A stretch of 64,000 nucleotides of DNA from Symbiodinium sp. CCMP2592 (taxonomy: Eukaryota; Sar; Dinophyceae; Suessiales; Symbiodiniaceae). The stretch is taken from assembly GCA_905221615.1 (NCBI GenBank), contig CAJNDT010005924.1, forward strand, positions 421,822-485,821. The letters run 5' to 3'. Below the pieces are notes generated by a model. That model was not told the origin of the DNA, did no database searches, and saw nothing but the letters and a program-made list of their open reading frames with translations. Positions 29,461 to 39,044 of this stretch are shown one piece after another (within the stretch, counting starts at the first letter, position 1; every line of letters starts with the position of its first letter). A program made the position numbers and the translations under genes.

Positions 29461-32400
29461 TCACTCTAAGCTCTCCAAAACCCTTCTACACAGAAGTTCG
29501 GGGTAGTGCTGAGTATCTCGAAGCACAAAGCGCATAGAATGCTCGTGGGAGCCGTCACAGCGCAAAGCAGAAAGCTGAGTCGCGACCCTCTCGTGTGTAA
29601 CCCTAACCCTCCAACGCTTAGAAACCAAGAGCCCATCGCACCCCTGAAGGCCAACGGAGCACGCATCCACAACCGAATCATGGATCTGGTACTTCTGTAG
29701 CTTAAAGTAGTGCTGGGTCTGCTTCCAGGTCCAATAAGCGCATTTCATTGGCCACTCGATAGCCCAATGATCAGAAAGATCACACATCTCTCGGACAGCG
29801 ATCCACAGCTTCCGGTGAACAGCCCAAAGGCCGTCAAGATGCTTCTGGTAACTGTCTCCGTACCTCTTGAGGTTCATCCGCTGATACGGGCATCCTCCAG
29901 TGCATGGAGTTGAGCTCCAGAAGAAAACCCTCATGCCGCGACCCCTTGCTTTCTCCACAATGGCAACGAGATCTTCTCGAGTTTCTTTCTTCGTTCCATC
30001 ATCGGCGGCGGTCACAGTCAAAAGATGAATCTTCGGAAACTCCCTAGCACAGACCCTGGAGAACCCTGACTCAAGCGGCGCGCAAAACTCCACAAACAGC
30101 CACTTCTGTCCCTTTTGAGGTCTAAACCGTTCCATCAACGAAGAAATCCCTCCCTTCGCAACACAATTCCGCAAAATTGTCATTGCCAACCCCTTTACCC
30201 CCTCTGGAAGCAAGGCGGCGCGCAGACCCACATGATGCATGTGCTTAAGCGTGGAGGCTAAATCTAAGTTCTTGGTAAAGATATCCGCAGGATTTTCAGT
30301 GCCACGCACAGAAACCACGCGGAGGGATCCGGACTGAACTTCTTGTTGGAGAAAACAAGACCTGATATCGATGTGGCGCAGCTTGCGAAGACCCTCAGCT
30401 TGGCTGATTGCAACGGCGGCCTCACTATCACAGTAAAGCAGAGGCACAACTGGGTCACACCCCAGAATATGCTCAACAGCACACCGTGCTCCTAGGGCTT
30501 CCTTAGCCCCTTCAACCAAAGCATAGAGCTCACTCTCGGCCGAAGACAAAGCAACGGACTGCTGCAGTCTCGCCCACGTCTTAATACAGGCCTTTCCAAG
30601 CATGAGGCACCCTCCCGAGATCGACCGACGATCGACGGAGCGCTCGCTGCCCCACGAGGCGTCCACATAGGCATGGAGACGGAGCTTCTCAACACTCTGG
30701 CGCGGAAAAAGCTGAAAGTAGTTGACGACAGTCTTGAGGTACCGCAAAACAGCGCGCATAGCGCGCTCATGCACCTCCAGCGGCGAGCTCTGGCCCCGAG
30801 CCAAAACAGAGACATAGTAGACTAAGTCCCCGCGAGTGGTGCTCAACCAGCTTAGCTTGCCAAGTGCACGGCGGTAGCGGGCGGCAGCTTCGGCTGAAAG
30901 AGGAACCCTTAACCCCGGCTCGTCCAGAGCCTTGTCAAGCAAATCCCTCAAGCAAGGCGGCGTTGGGACACCCTTGGCGTTCTCAAGCTTGTACTCCTCC
31001 AGAATATCGTTCATGTACCCTGGGTCCATTCCAAACTTAAGGTCCCCACCCTGCTCAGACCGAAAAACTTCCCTTCCTAGGAAATGTATCTTACCATCTT
31101 TGGCGAGGTCCGCGGTGACCTTGAGCTTCAGCTCCTTGCGTAGTTCCTCCACCATCTGGTAAAGATCAGCTGTGTCTGGCCCAGCCAAAAGCAAATCGTC
31201 AACATAACTCAAGATGTAGATTGCTTGACCCTTGTAAGACCCTACGAAGAGACAGGGCTCAGTGGGACAGGCCTTCATGTTGAAGAGCTTGTGCAAGAGC
31301 TGAGAGAGATGGCGCGTCCAGTGTAGCGCTGCCGAGCGCAGGCCATACAATGCTTTATTCAGTTTGAGAAACAATCTCTCTCCGGCGGGACCCCGACAAC
31401 CCTCAGGCATGCTCACCACAACCTGCTCCCCCCTAAGGTAAGCGAAGAGGAAAGCCGTGGACACGTCGAGCCCTAGAATGTTAAAACCCTGGGCCCCAAC
31501 AACCGCAAGAAACAGTTTCAGCGCCTCGGCGGATGCCGTGGGAGAGCTAATGCCTAACTGTGCTGCCGACGGTCCGGTGGAATAGTCACGGGCGACGATT
31601 CTGCAGCGGACCAGGGGCGTCTCGCGACCCTCGATCCTTTCGGTTTTAGCAGCAACCACCCAACGTGTGCTGATTACCCGCTGCTTTGCATCAACGTGCC
31701 ACAACATATCCCCAACTGCCAAACTCTCCAAAGCCCTCAGCTCCTTGATCATCCCATCATAGGTCAACCCTAGGTCAAGCTCAACTTCGGTGACATCGTC
31801 CCGGGAGGCACAGGGCCTCTGGACCTTCACAAGCCCACCCCCAAGCTCGACAATGATTTCTCCGTCCTTGGTTTCTTCACCAACTGTGGAAACTGCTGAA
31901 GCAACATTGCCCAGAGCCTCCTGATGCTCAATGCGACCAGCAAAGGCATCGGCGACCCCCTCTGGGACCCTGTCCAGAGGCTCTGCCTCAACTTCCATGA
32001 GGTCCTGCATCTCTTCGTTGGTGATCTCACCTGCTGGCTGCTCTGGCAGCTCCCGGCTATCATCATCAGCAATGGAGGGCTCATACAAAGAGTCCTCGTA
32101 GTCTTCCGGAACTCCCGCAACGTCACCGGGCAACTCTACATACTCCCCAAGCCCTCCCTCAAACCCTAAATCCCCTAGGTCAGGAACCGGAGCATCAAAC
32201 CCCATCTCGGCATCGATCTCCTTATCCCTTTCAAGCGAACCCTTGGGGTCAAAGGTGTCCCTGAGGTACTTGGCGTAACGAGCCCTACAGGCTGGAGTGT
32301 GCATTGCCTTGTCCATGTCGAAACCTTTGATCTTGCATGCGCGGCAGCGCGGCGTCTTCCCATGTTCCTCGACCCACGTCTTCGGAGGTCCCCGGGTATT

Positions 32401-33564
32401 CGTATTTGGTAGAGGCAAGGCAGCCAGGCTGTCCGGGTCAACGGGTGGTCCCTCGGCGGGCGGATCCCTCCCTGGAAGAAGGCGACAAACCCCACGAAGC
32501 AAGCCAACCTCGTACCTCAACGGCATCAGCATCCTGACCTTAGGTGATCTCACCACCCTTTTCTCACCATTGTTCAACTGAACCCTGACCCAGTGGCTCC
32601 CCGACGCGACTTCAGGACCCATGTAAGACCCTTTGCAAAGACGACCGTTCACCAAATGTGCAATGGAAGGCGGAGGCAGGCACAACACAGAGGCACCAAA
32701 GATATACGTGGGATGTGCCGGGATGCGTTTCATGCGGCACCTTTGCTCTGGTGTCAAAGAAGAACCCTCATCAAGGTGATACCTGTTGTGTGCGACGCTA
32801 AGGTGCGAAAACAAATACGGTATACCCCCGGACGCAATAGTCAACCCTACCTTCTCCATAGAACACAGCTGAACCTGGGCGAGCTCCTTCAAGGTTCTGA
32901 TCGCCCTCTCCGCGTTGGGAGCGTGGCGGTCCACCGGAACCTGTTCGAGCAAAGCGTGAGGAAGCTCCCGGGCACACCGCTCAAGGAACGACACCAGAGC
33001 GGGTTCACCGTCTGATCTCATGGAGATGATCACTTCTTGCGACCCTGCCAACCCTGCACTTCTGGTCCAACGCACAAAAGAGGTCACCATCGACTCACGA
33101 TCTGGCTGCCACTGGATAGTCCCTAAGACCCCGCACCCAACGGCAACAAGCACTAGCATGGCGATCCCTTTGAACCAAAACTTGTCTGCTTGCACCTCCC
33201 TCCGATCCTTGCGCTCCTGGGGCAATCTCCGTTGTGGGCACACACCCCGGCCACGCTGACACTCCTCACAGCTGGAATTGTAGGGGATGTGGGACCGCAA
33301 CACATGCTCATTCTGCAAGAGAGAGAAGTCACTCGACGAAAGGTAACCCTGATCACCTGCAACGATCCAAGGAGCAACGCCACCCTCGATGCTACCATGA
33401 CCCTCTGGACCCTGAGAACCCTCTGCAACTGGACCCTGAGAACCCTCTGCAACTGGACCCTGAGAACCCTCTGCAACTGGACCCTGAGAACCCTGAACCC
33501 TCGGAACCCTGCGCAAAGGAACCTGGACCCACTGCATTGACGCTCTCTTTTGAACTCTGGCCAA
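29461..33564 (-). CDS. Copia Pol: integrase, RT, RNase H and C-terminal methyltransferase-like domain
   Basis: 1367 codons; the frame opens at TTG 33564, with no ATG until codon 10. Residues 24-52 carry tandem SQGPVAEG repeats. The integrase has H87, H92, C99, C102 (zinc site) and D127, D185, E219 as catalytic candidates. A Cys/His group C407, C410, H422, C426 lies between integrase and RT. RT has D700 and YVDD at 787-790. RNase H has D968 and E1010 and ends near TENPADIFTKNL. A further 230 residues fit a methyltransferase: LFVEFCAPLESG (degenerate motif I, glycines lost), STPCTGG with P1220-C1221, and IEWP at 1269-1272. Gag lies upstream in the same frame but several stops intervene, so Pol expression is unexplained. 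Confidence 0.93.
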   Translation of the reverse strand: MARVQKRASMQWVQVPLRRVPRVQGSQGPVAEGSQGPVAEGSQGPVAEGSQGPEGHGSIEGGVAPWIVAGDQGYLSSSDFSLLQNEHVLRSHIPYNSSCEECQRGRGVCPQRRLPQERKDRREVQADKFWFKGIAMLVLVAVGCGVLGTIQWQPDRESMVTSFVRWTRSAGLAGSQEVIISMRSDGEPALVSFLERCARELPHALLEQVPVDRHAPNAERAIRTLKELAQVQLCSMEKVGLTIASGGIPYLFSHLSVAHNRYHLDEGSSLTPEQRCRMKRIPAHPTYIFGASVLCLPPPSIAHLVNGRLCKGSYMGPEVASGSHWVRVQLNNGEKRVVRSPKVRMLMPLRYEVGLLRGVCRLLPGRDPPAEGPPVDPDSLAALPLPNTNTRGPPKTWVEEHGKTPRCRACKIKGFDMDKAMHTPACRARYAKYLRDTFDPKGSLERDKEIDAEMGFDAPVPDLGDLGFEGGLGEYVELPGDVAGVPEDYEDSLYEPSIADDDSRELPEQPAGEITNEEMQDLMEVEAEPLDRVPEGVADAFAGRIEHQEALGNVASAVSTVGEETKDGEIIVELGGGLVKVQRPCASRDDVTEVELDLGLTYDGMIKELRALESLAVGDMLWHVDAKQRVISTRWVVAAKTERIEGRETPLVRCRIVARDYSTGPSAAQLGISSPTASAEALKLFLAVVGAQGFNILGLDVSTAFLFAYLRGEQVVVSMPEGCRGPAGERLFLKLNKALYGLRSAALHWTRHLSQLLHKLFNMKACPTEPCLFVGSYKGQAIYILSYVDDLLLAGPDTADLYQMVEELRKELKLKVTADLAKDGKIHFLGREVFRSEQGGDLKFGMDPGYMNDILEEYKLENAKGVPTPPCLRDLLDKALDEPGLRVPLSAEAAARYRRALGKLSWLSTTRGDLVYYVSVLARGQSSPLEVHERAMRAVLRYLKTVVNYFQLFPRQSVEKLRLHAYVDASWGSERSVDRRSISGGCLMLGKACIKTWARLQQSVALSSAESELYALVEGAKEALGARCAVEHILGCDPVVPLLYCDSEAAVAISQAEGLRKLRHIDIRSCFLQQEVQSGSLRVVSVRGTENPADIFTKNLDLASTLKHMHHVGLRAALLPEGVKGLAMTILRNCVAKGGISSLMERFRPQKGQKWLFVEFCAPLESGFSRVCAREFPKIHLLTVTAADDGTKKETREDLVAIVEKARGRGMRVFFWSSTPCTGGCPYQRMNLKRYGDSYQKHLDGLWAVHRKLWIAVREMCDLSDHWAIEWPMKCAYWTWKQTQHYFKLQKYQIHDSVVDACSVGLQGCDGLLVSKRWRVRVTHERVATQLSALRCDGSHEHSMRFVLRDTQHYPELLCRRVLESLE
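33409..33495. repeat. 24-bp coding minisatellite in Copia pol
   Basis: Between three and four copies of a 24-bp unit (ending CCCTCTGCAACTGGACC) encode the SQGPVAEG repeats at the Pol N terminus. Being a multiple of three it keeps the frame, so copy number can vary between elements. Confidence 0.85.
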
Positions 33565-33612
33565 AGATCATTGGAAGATCACTCCTCAAAACTGCTGCCA
33601 TCACAGACTCAT

Positions 33613-36600
33613 CTACAGATCGTTCCACACCACCCCCGGTGGCAATGGGAACCCCGCCGGCGTTGTTGCCACAGGTGCTCGGACTGGCGGCGGGCCTCGA
33701 GGAAGAGGTGGCGGCGTCTGCTGCATCATGGCCGGGATCTCCATTGACCCGCTCGATGGCTCCAGAGGCGCCTGGTGCATAGCCGTCCACTCTGGAAGCG
33801 GAGGAGGAGGCGGCACCGTGCCCTGCATCCCTTCCGACCTGTAGGTGATCTCGTCCGACGGGGGAACCAAAGAGCGTGTCCGCACCTCGAAGAAGCCGGC
33901 TGCCACCGATATGCTGAGCAGAGGAAACTCTGCACTGAACTCGGCCGTGCTCTGGCGACTCTCGAGATGCCCCGCAAAAGCCCTGGCGTACCTGGTCATC
34001 CCCGCATGAGCTTCCCCGTGCTGGGCCACGGTCCTCAGCTCCGGCGTCTGCGTCTCCTGGTCCACCATCTCCGGCTTGCCCTTGTCCTTGGACCCTGACC
34101 CTGAGCCGTGCTTCTTTCCCCGATTCCCCGGGTATGGCCTCCAATGTTTCCCCACGCGCCCTTCCTGGGTCGGAGAGCCACTCGAGGCATGGCCTTGGTC
34201 GCCGGATACTTTGGCATCCTCTTCACCTTTGGTTTCACCCTTCCGACGCTGCCCTTGGCTGCTTTGGCTGCTCCCTGGCCCTCGGTCTCCTTCTCGGCAC
34301 TGTCCATCTCCTGAGACCGAACAGTTTCCCCCGACGTTGAAGCATAATCCGTTGCCAGCTGCGCAAGCAGAGGCGGTACCGCATGAACGGCTTGAGGACC
34401 CGGCTTCAGGTGAACCCCCTCTGGCCCCATCACACTTGGCAACCCTGGCTCCAACAGACCCTCGACCCTGGGACGCGGCACTCGACCCTCTGAGCTCCCC
34501 TGATGCAACCCCTGACCCTTGCTCGACGGAGATCCCTGACCCTCGCGGTCCTGGCCCTCTCCCAGCATCTCTGGGCGGCGCCACGCTGGAACCTCTTCTT
34601 CCGAGCTGCTGCTCATCTTGCACCGCAGCAGACAGGAGCTGAAAACGCAGGCGGGTGCTCTCGGGCACAAAACGGCTCGCAGACAACCAGAAACAGTTCT
34701 GAAAACTTTCTACATACAGCTTGCATCCGGGCTTTCCTCGTGAACTGGGACCCAAAACCCGAACCTTGCTGAAATCTACATCCCAACCTTTCTTCAAAAG
34801 GAGGCCCAGAGACAGAAGGCTATACCGCACAGGTGCGATTAAAGCTTCAAAAGTCACCGGCACTGAACCTGTAGGAGGAGATCCGTTGCTAGAGGCCAAG
34901 ACCAACCTAACCCTAACCCTAGCACGCCTTCTAATCTGAATGTCCTCCCCAGTTGCCGTGACACAGCCAACACCGCTATCACCCAATGCTTCCAAAAACT
35001 CTGCAGACCCACTGGAAAACATGCTCTCAGCGATCAGATGCACAGAGGCTCCTGAGTCGAGCAAGACATGGTCCACCTCCTCTCCATGGGCGGCGGCGCG
35101 GGCCACTGCAGAAACATGATGCACATGAGGAAGCATGCTGTTGTTGTGTTGGGTGTTCTCGGTGCTGCTTGCTACTGCTGCTACATGCTGTACAGGACCC
35201 TCGCTGGCACGCAGAAACCCTGGACCCTCATCACGCAAACCCTGGTCGCCGGAACCCTGGCCTTCCACCACAGGCTCTTCCAAAACACTGTTCTGAAAAT
35301 TCTCCCAATCGCAATCGGAAAAATCAAGCGACGTCTCGGAGAAACTGTCTTCCTCCCTATCATGAATCACGTGATGCACAGCGGCACACAACTCCGGCTC
35401 CATCAAAACCGTGGCTGCCCTGTTGTTCTGATCCTTCCCTTGGTTTCCCTTACCCTGCTTCCCTGCAGCACCCTGAGCCTGAGCAACCAAAGGACAATCC
35501 CTTGCAAAGTGGCCGACCTCTTGGCACACATAACACTTCTTCTGCGTGCCGTTCCCTGGGGGCGGTGTCACCGCCGCTCCTTGGTCCTTTCCTTTGCCAC
35601 CCTTTGGGGTTTCCTTCCCATTGCTCTTTTTGTCCTTGCCTTCTTTCTGGTCCTTTCCTTTTCCTTTCTTTCCTTCCTTTCCTTTGTCCTTTCCTTTTCC
35701 TTTGTCCTTTCCTTTGTCCTTTCCTTTTCCTTTCTCCTTCTCAAACTGAAGCTGATTTGCATGATCCCCCTTCCCGCCAGGCTTCTCCTGGAACATCAAG
35801 ATCTTCAAATTCGCATCATAAAACTTGAGTGCGGTCTCCAACTGATCAATAGAATCAATCTTGGCATGAAGCAAGACATACTTCTTCACTTCGGTATCCA
35901 GATTCCTAAGCATCACCATGCACCTGTCCGCCTCGGTCAACCCTAAGTCCCCAAACGCTGCCGTGAGTCGCTGGTACTTGGCCAGCTCAACCTGCACACA
36001 GCGAAAGACCTCGAGGGGCCTCACAGAACCCTTGGGCACAGTGAACTTCAGGATCTCTTCCCTCAGCGAACTGGCTTCTATCCTGCTACACACACTGAGC
36101 TCCGAATGGAGTCGCCTCATAGCTTCATATCCCGCAGGTGCGCCAAGCTGCTCCTTCTCAACCTGCTTCAAAACATCGAGACCCCTTGGGTAGGCCCCAA
36201 AACTCTGACGCAGATAAAGGAAAACCCTCGTGCTCCTCACGCTTTCACCCCTCGACAAACTGCTGTTCTGGATGGTGCTGTCCTTGGTCATATAGGCTTG
36301 AATCTCCCCTGGGATACGGTCATCAAACAACGCTAGCCATGGAAGGAAAACTTCCAGGTACTCAACCCAGGTTTCAATCTCAGCCCTCCTGCCCTTTGCC
36401 ATCCTAGTCCCATCCAAAGAAGGCAGCTTCGGGATGTAAGCTTCAGCCTTGGGGTTCCTTATAGGAGCACCTTCGTCAACATCCATGGAAGAACCAGAGA
36501 TGTCGGACAGGCTTCCAGTCCCTTTTCCCTTGGTCTCCCTCTGGCTTTCCCTCGACACCAAACCCTCAACTAGCGTGACCATCTGGCTGATCTGCTTCTG

Positions 36601-36966
36601 CTGCTCCTGCACCGTATGCATCAACAGCGACTCCATGTGTGAGGGTGCCGCGCCCTGAGCGGTCGGCACTGGTGACGGTACTAACCCCGGTGGAACCGTA
36701 AAGGAGCCAGTAGGGGGAACCGGAGTTCCAGGTTGTGACCCCGCAGGCGACCCAGTTGGGTGGAACCCTGGTGGCGACCCTGCAGCGGAAAGGTGGGAGA
36801 TCGGGCTGTAAGCAGGTCCAAACCCCGCTCCTCTAGGAACCGAAGAAGGTCTCGCTCGTCTCTCCGGGTATGGCATATCAGAGCCACGACTCGAACGTCT
36901 GACAACTCCAGGGGTGTCATCATCCCTAGTCATGTCATAAAACGACGGTCTTCCTCGCCCTTCCAT
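33613..36966 (-). CDS. Copia Gag-protease
   Basis: 1117 codons from ATG 36966 (MEGRGRPSFYDMTRDDD), 102 bases inside the primer site. The first third is Pro-rich then helical capsid-like (LRQSFGAYPRGLDVLKQVEKE). A very Lys/Gly-rich block (KGKDKGKDKGKGKDKGKEG) precedes one zinc knuckle CYVCQEVGHFARDC (CX2CX4HX4C). The protease follows, with the active site in LLDSGASVHLI. The remaining 450 residues are Gly/Ser-rich and poorly conserved in appearance. It ends in UAG at 33615. Knuckle and protease in Gag with integrase first in Pol is typical for Copia, but Copia usually makes one polyprotein, so the split is odd. Confidence 0.9.
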   Translation of the reverse strand: MEGRGRPSFYDMTRDDDTPGVVRRSSRGSDMPYPERRARPSSVPRGAGFGPAYSPISHLSAAGSPPGFHPTGSPAGSQPGTPVPPTGSFTVPPGLVPSPVPTAQGAAPSHMESLLMHTVQEQQKQISQMVTLVEGLVSRESQRETKGKGTGSLSDISGSSMDVDEGAPIRNPKAEAYIPKLPSLDGTRMAKGRRAEIETWVEYLEVFLPWLALFDDRIPGEIQAYMTKDSTIQNSSLSRGESVRSTRVFLYLRQSFGAYPRGLDVLKQVEKEQLGAPAGYEAMRRLHSELSVCSRIEASSLREEILKFTVPKGSVRPLEVFRCVQVELAKYQRLTAAFGDLGLTEADRCMVMLRNLDTEVKKYVLLHAKIDSIDQLETALKFYDANLKILMFQEKPGGKGDHANQLQFEKEKGKGKDKGKDKGKGKDKGKEGKKGKGKDQKEGKDKKSNGKETPKGGKGKDQGAAVTPPPGNGTQKKCYVCQEVGHFARDCPLVAQAQGAAGKQGKGNQGKDQNNRAATVLMEPELCAAVHHVIHDREEDSFSETSLDFSDCDWENFQNSVLEEPVVEGQGSGDQGLRDEGPGFLRASEGPVQHVAAVASSTENTQHNNSMLPHVHHVSAVARAAAHGEEVDHVLLDSGASVHLIAESMFSSGSAEFLEALGDSGVGCVTATGEDIQIRRRARVRVRLVLASSNGSPPTGSVPVTFEALIAPVRYSLLSLGLLLKKGWDVDFSKVRVLGPSSRGKPGCKLYVESFQNCFWLSASRFVPESTRLRFQLLSAAVQDEQQLGRRGSSVAPPRDAGRGPGPRGSGISVEQGSGVASGELRGSSAASQGRGSVGARVAKCDGARGGSPEAGSSSRSCGTASACAAGNGLCFNVGGNCSVSGDGQCREGDRGPGSSQSSQGQRRKGETKGEEDAKVSGDQGHASSGSPTQEGRVGKHWRPYPGNRGKKHGSGSGSKDKGKPEMVDQETQTPELRTVAQHGEAHAGMTRYARAFAGHLESRQSTAEFSAEFPLLSISVAAGFFEVRTRSLVPPSDEITYRSEGMQGTVPPPPPLPEWTAMHQAPLEPSSGSMEIPAMMQQTPPPLPRGPPPVRAPVATTPAGFPLPPGVVWNDL

Positions 36967-37068
36967 GCTTCACCGACGCAACGAAAACCCTCAACTCAGT
37001 TGTAAAACTTGCGTATTGGGCTCACTTCTCTCAAAGCGGTCAAGCGTGCGTCCCAGAGGATCAAACAC

Positions 37069-37080
37069 GCTCCGCTACCA
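37069..37080 (-). promoter_or_regulatory. Copia primer-binding site
   Basis: TGGTAGCGGAGC on minus, immediately after the 5' LTR, matches the usual Copia initiator-methionine site TGGTATCAGAGC at 10 of 12 positions. It would prime minus-strand DNA synthesis from a tRNA ending GCTCCGCTACCA. Confidence 0.85.
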
Positions 37081-37464
37081 CGAAAAAGAACGAAACTGCA
37101 ACAAGCCCCAGCAAAACCCCTTACCAAGCACAACACTCGGACAGAGACCTTCGTTTTGCTGCACTCCACACGCAGTTCCGGTCTTGAGCCAAGTCGGCAC
37201 AAAGTCTTCCAGCAAACTGAGGTGCAAACTACCTAAAGGTGGCTCGGAGCTCTCTAAACACTTCCCATGGGCCAAAAGCACCCTGGTACTACCAAAACTC
37301 CTCAGAACGTCCGAAAACAGGGAAAACCTACAGGACCTACGGCTTTAAAGCGAAAAGAGTCCCTAACACTCCAAGTGCCAGGAAACTAGCCGAGAACTGT
37401 TCAGGTTTCTACAGATGAGCCGGACGCCCACCATATCCTCCCAAACAGAGGATATACGTTTACA
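37081..37464 (-). repeat. Copia 5' LTR
   Basis: 384 bp, matching the copy at 28648-29031 at every position I compared. It should drive the element RNA. Gag begins 114 bases downstream on minus. Confidence 0.95.
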
Positions 37465-37469
37465 GAATT
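37465..37469. repeat. Copia target-site duplication, right copy (GAATT)
   Basis: Second copy of the GAATT found at 28643-28647, directly after the right LTR. Confidence 0.95.
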
Positions 37470-39044
37470 TACTTCTGCAGCTTCTGCTGGCAAAGCAAAA
37501 TCAAACTCAGATTCCTGCTCCCGCTCGTTTGCAGTTGCAGATTCGTAATCTTCAGGGAATGCTTCCTGCAATGCCCAATCTCCGAAAAGCCGACAGACGT
37601 TGCCCTTGAATCCAGGCATGCCAGATTCGACTCCGAGATCCCCTGTCCAACTGAAGGTCGCATTCATTATGCGGCATGTGTAGCGCCAATCGGCCGCAGA
37701 AAGGCGGGTGCTGTGCGCAACGGCATGGACTTTGTGCACTAGCGATGATCGTCCTGATCCCAATGCTGTGGGTGTCAGCTGATGCATGCACAGATATTGT
37801 GCAAGTTCCTTGGTGGCTGCCAGATGCTGCTGACATACATTTGTCTCAGTAGCCTCTTGGTCTGAGCATGTCTGATTGCCCAAGCGGATCAACTCATTTG
37901 CCTTCTCAAAGCAAACTCGGAGCTTGGAGAGGCCCACAGCCGTGGAGCCTGAAAGCATCCAATCCCAGGCCCCTTGAGGACTGGAATCCAAGGTGGCCCA
38001 TCTGCAAAAGCCTTGCTTATCCATATACACTTCAAAGACTTCACGGTCTTGAACCCAGCGACAGAGGCCTATGTGAACAGTGAGCCTGTGACGATACAAG
38101 GTCGAAGACGAAGGCACTTTGTGGGGCTGGCACAAATCTGAATCCAAAGCTTTCACGAGTTCAGGCACTCGAACAATGGTCCGCAAAGCGGCACGCAACA
38201 TTGGCAGCATGTCTGCTGAGCTGTGCACATAGCCACTGACGATCAAAGCATGCACCATGTGCTTCAAAGCAAAAGCCTTTTGTGAGGAAGCTTGTGCATC
38301 TTGAACCATCTGATCTACAGTGGACTGCAGTACACTGATGTGTGCAACAGCTTCGGCTTTCATGTCCGGAAGCGACTGTGCAGCTCTACGAATGAAGTCG
38401 GCGATATCTTGCAGAACGTTCGGCTGGAGCAAGTTGTCAGTCCGGGATTCCGCCATGCGCTCCTCGAGCAGGCCTTCCTGGTCCTGGTCAGAAGCCTTGA
38501 TTGCCTGCTTAATCAAGTCTGATAAATGTGCTAACCCGAGAGCAGCACGATTCTTCCCGGAACCGGTCCTAGGCACTGGAACTCCATAACTAAGCCCTGC
38601 TCGTTGCGCTAGCAGAAATGCATGAGCTGCCGGAATAGCAAGACACACCGTTGGCTTTGACGGCAGCGCCAATCTGAAGTTGCGAGCCCATTGATTAATC
38701 ACACCAGCTACGATTGTGCCCGGAGTTCCAGCAACCTTCTCCTGCAGCAGGTTCTCTGAACTGAATGATGTACACTGAAAAACCATCCTTGGCACTGCAC
38801 TCTGCTTTGAATCTCGGATGCTGCACGGATGCTCTAGCCTCGCAGCAGCCACACACTCCAAAAAAAGAAGACGATCCTGTCCATACTGTGTGGCTGTCCA
38901 ATATTCGAAAATGCAACGTTGGGCCGGACTGAAGCAGGTGAAAACGTTGAATGATTGAGCAGCTTTCACCAGCATGATGCCAACGACTTGGTTGTGATAT
39001 GCTCGGAACTCATGGTGCAGCTCTTTCGTGCACTGCGGCTGCAC
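37470..39044 (-). CDS. N-terminal coding block of the unknown minus-strand gene, right of the Copia element
   Basis: About 525 codons from ATG or an upstream exon (the 5' end is not certain). Mostly helical, with SSSTLYRHRLTVHIGLCRW followed by a segment ATLDSSPQGAWDWML, and later LARYLC-like and HAVAHSTRLS segments; the end reads FALPAEAAEV and runs into the Copia LTR. DSSPQG could be the first acidic residue of an RNase H-like fold. With the blocks at 28282-28647 and 26700-27863 it gives a protein of more than 1000 residues. Function unknown; a transposase or other mobile-element protein is the leading guess because such genes recur in these genomes. Confidence 0.5.

Larger units (their letters stand above)
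28648..37464 (-). mobile_element. intact Ty1/Copia retrotransposon, very recent insertion
   Basis: Two 384-bp LTRs identical by eye flank 8.05 kb of internal sequence, with a 5-bp GAATT duplication, a methionyl-tRNA-type primer site next to the 5' LTR and a purine tract next to the 3' LTR. Gag/protease and Pol read on minus, with domain order protease, integrase, RT, RNase H, which defines Copia. Pol carries an extra C-terminal methyltransferase-like domain. The LTR begins TG but ends CG, not the usual CA. Identity of the LTRs and complete frames argue for a very young copy. It is inserted in a coding block of the unknown gene at 28282-39044. Confidence 0.96.

Noticed and set aside
29600-34920. 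AACCCTAACCCT words resembling telomere repeats inside the Copia element
   Set aside because: They are isolated, lie inside intact coding frames and reflect codon choice.
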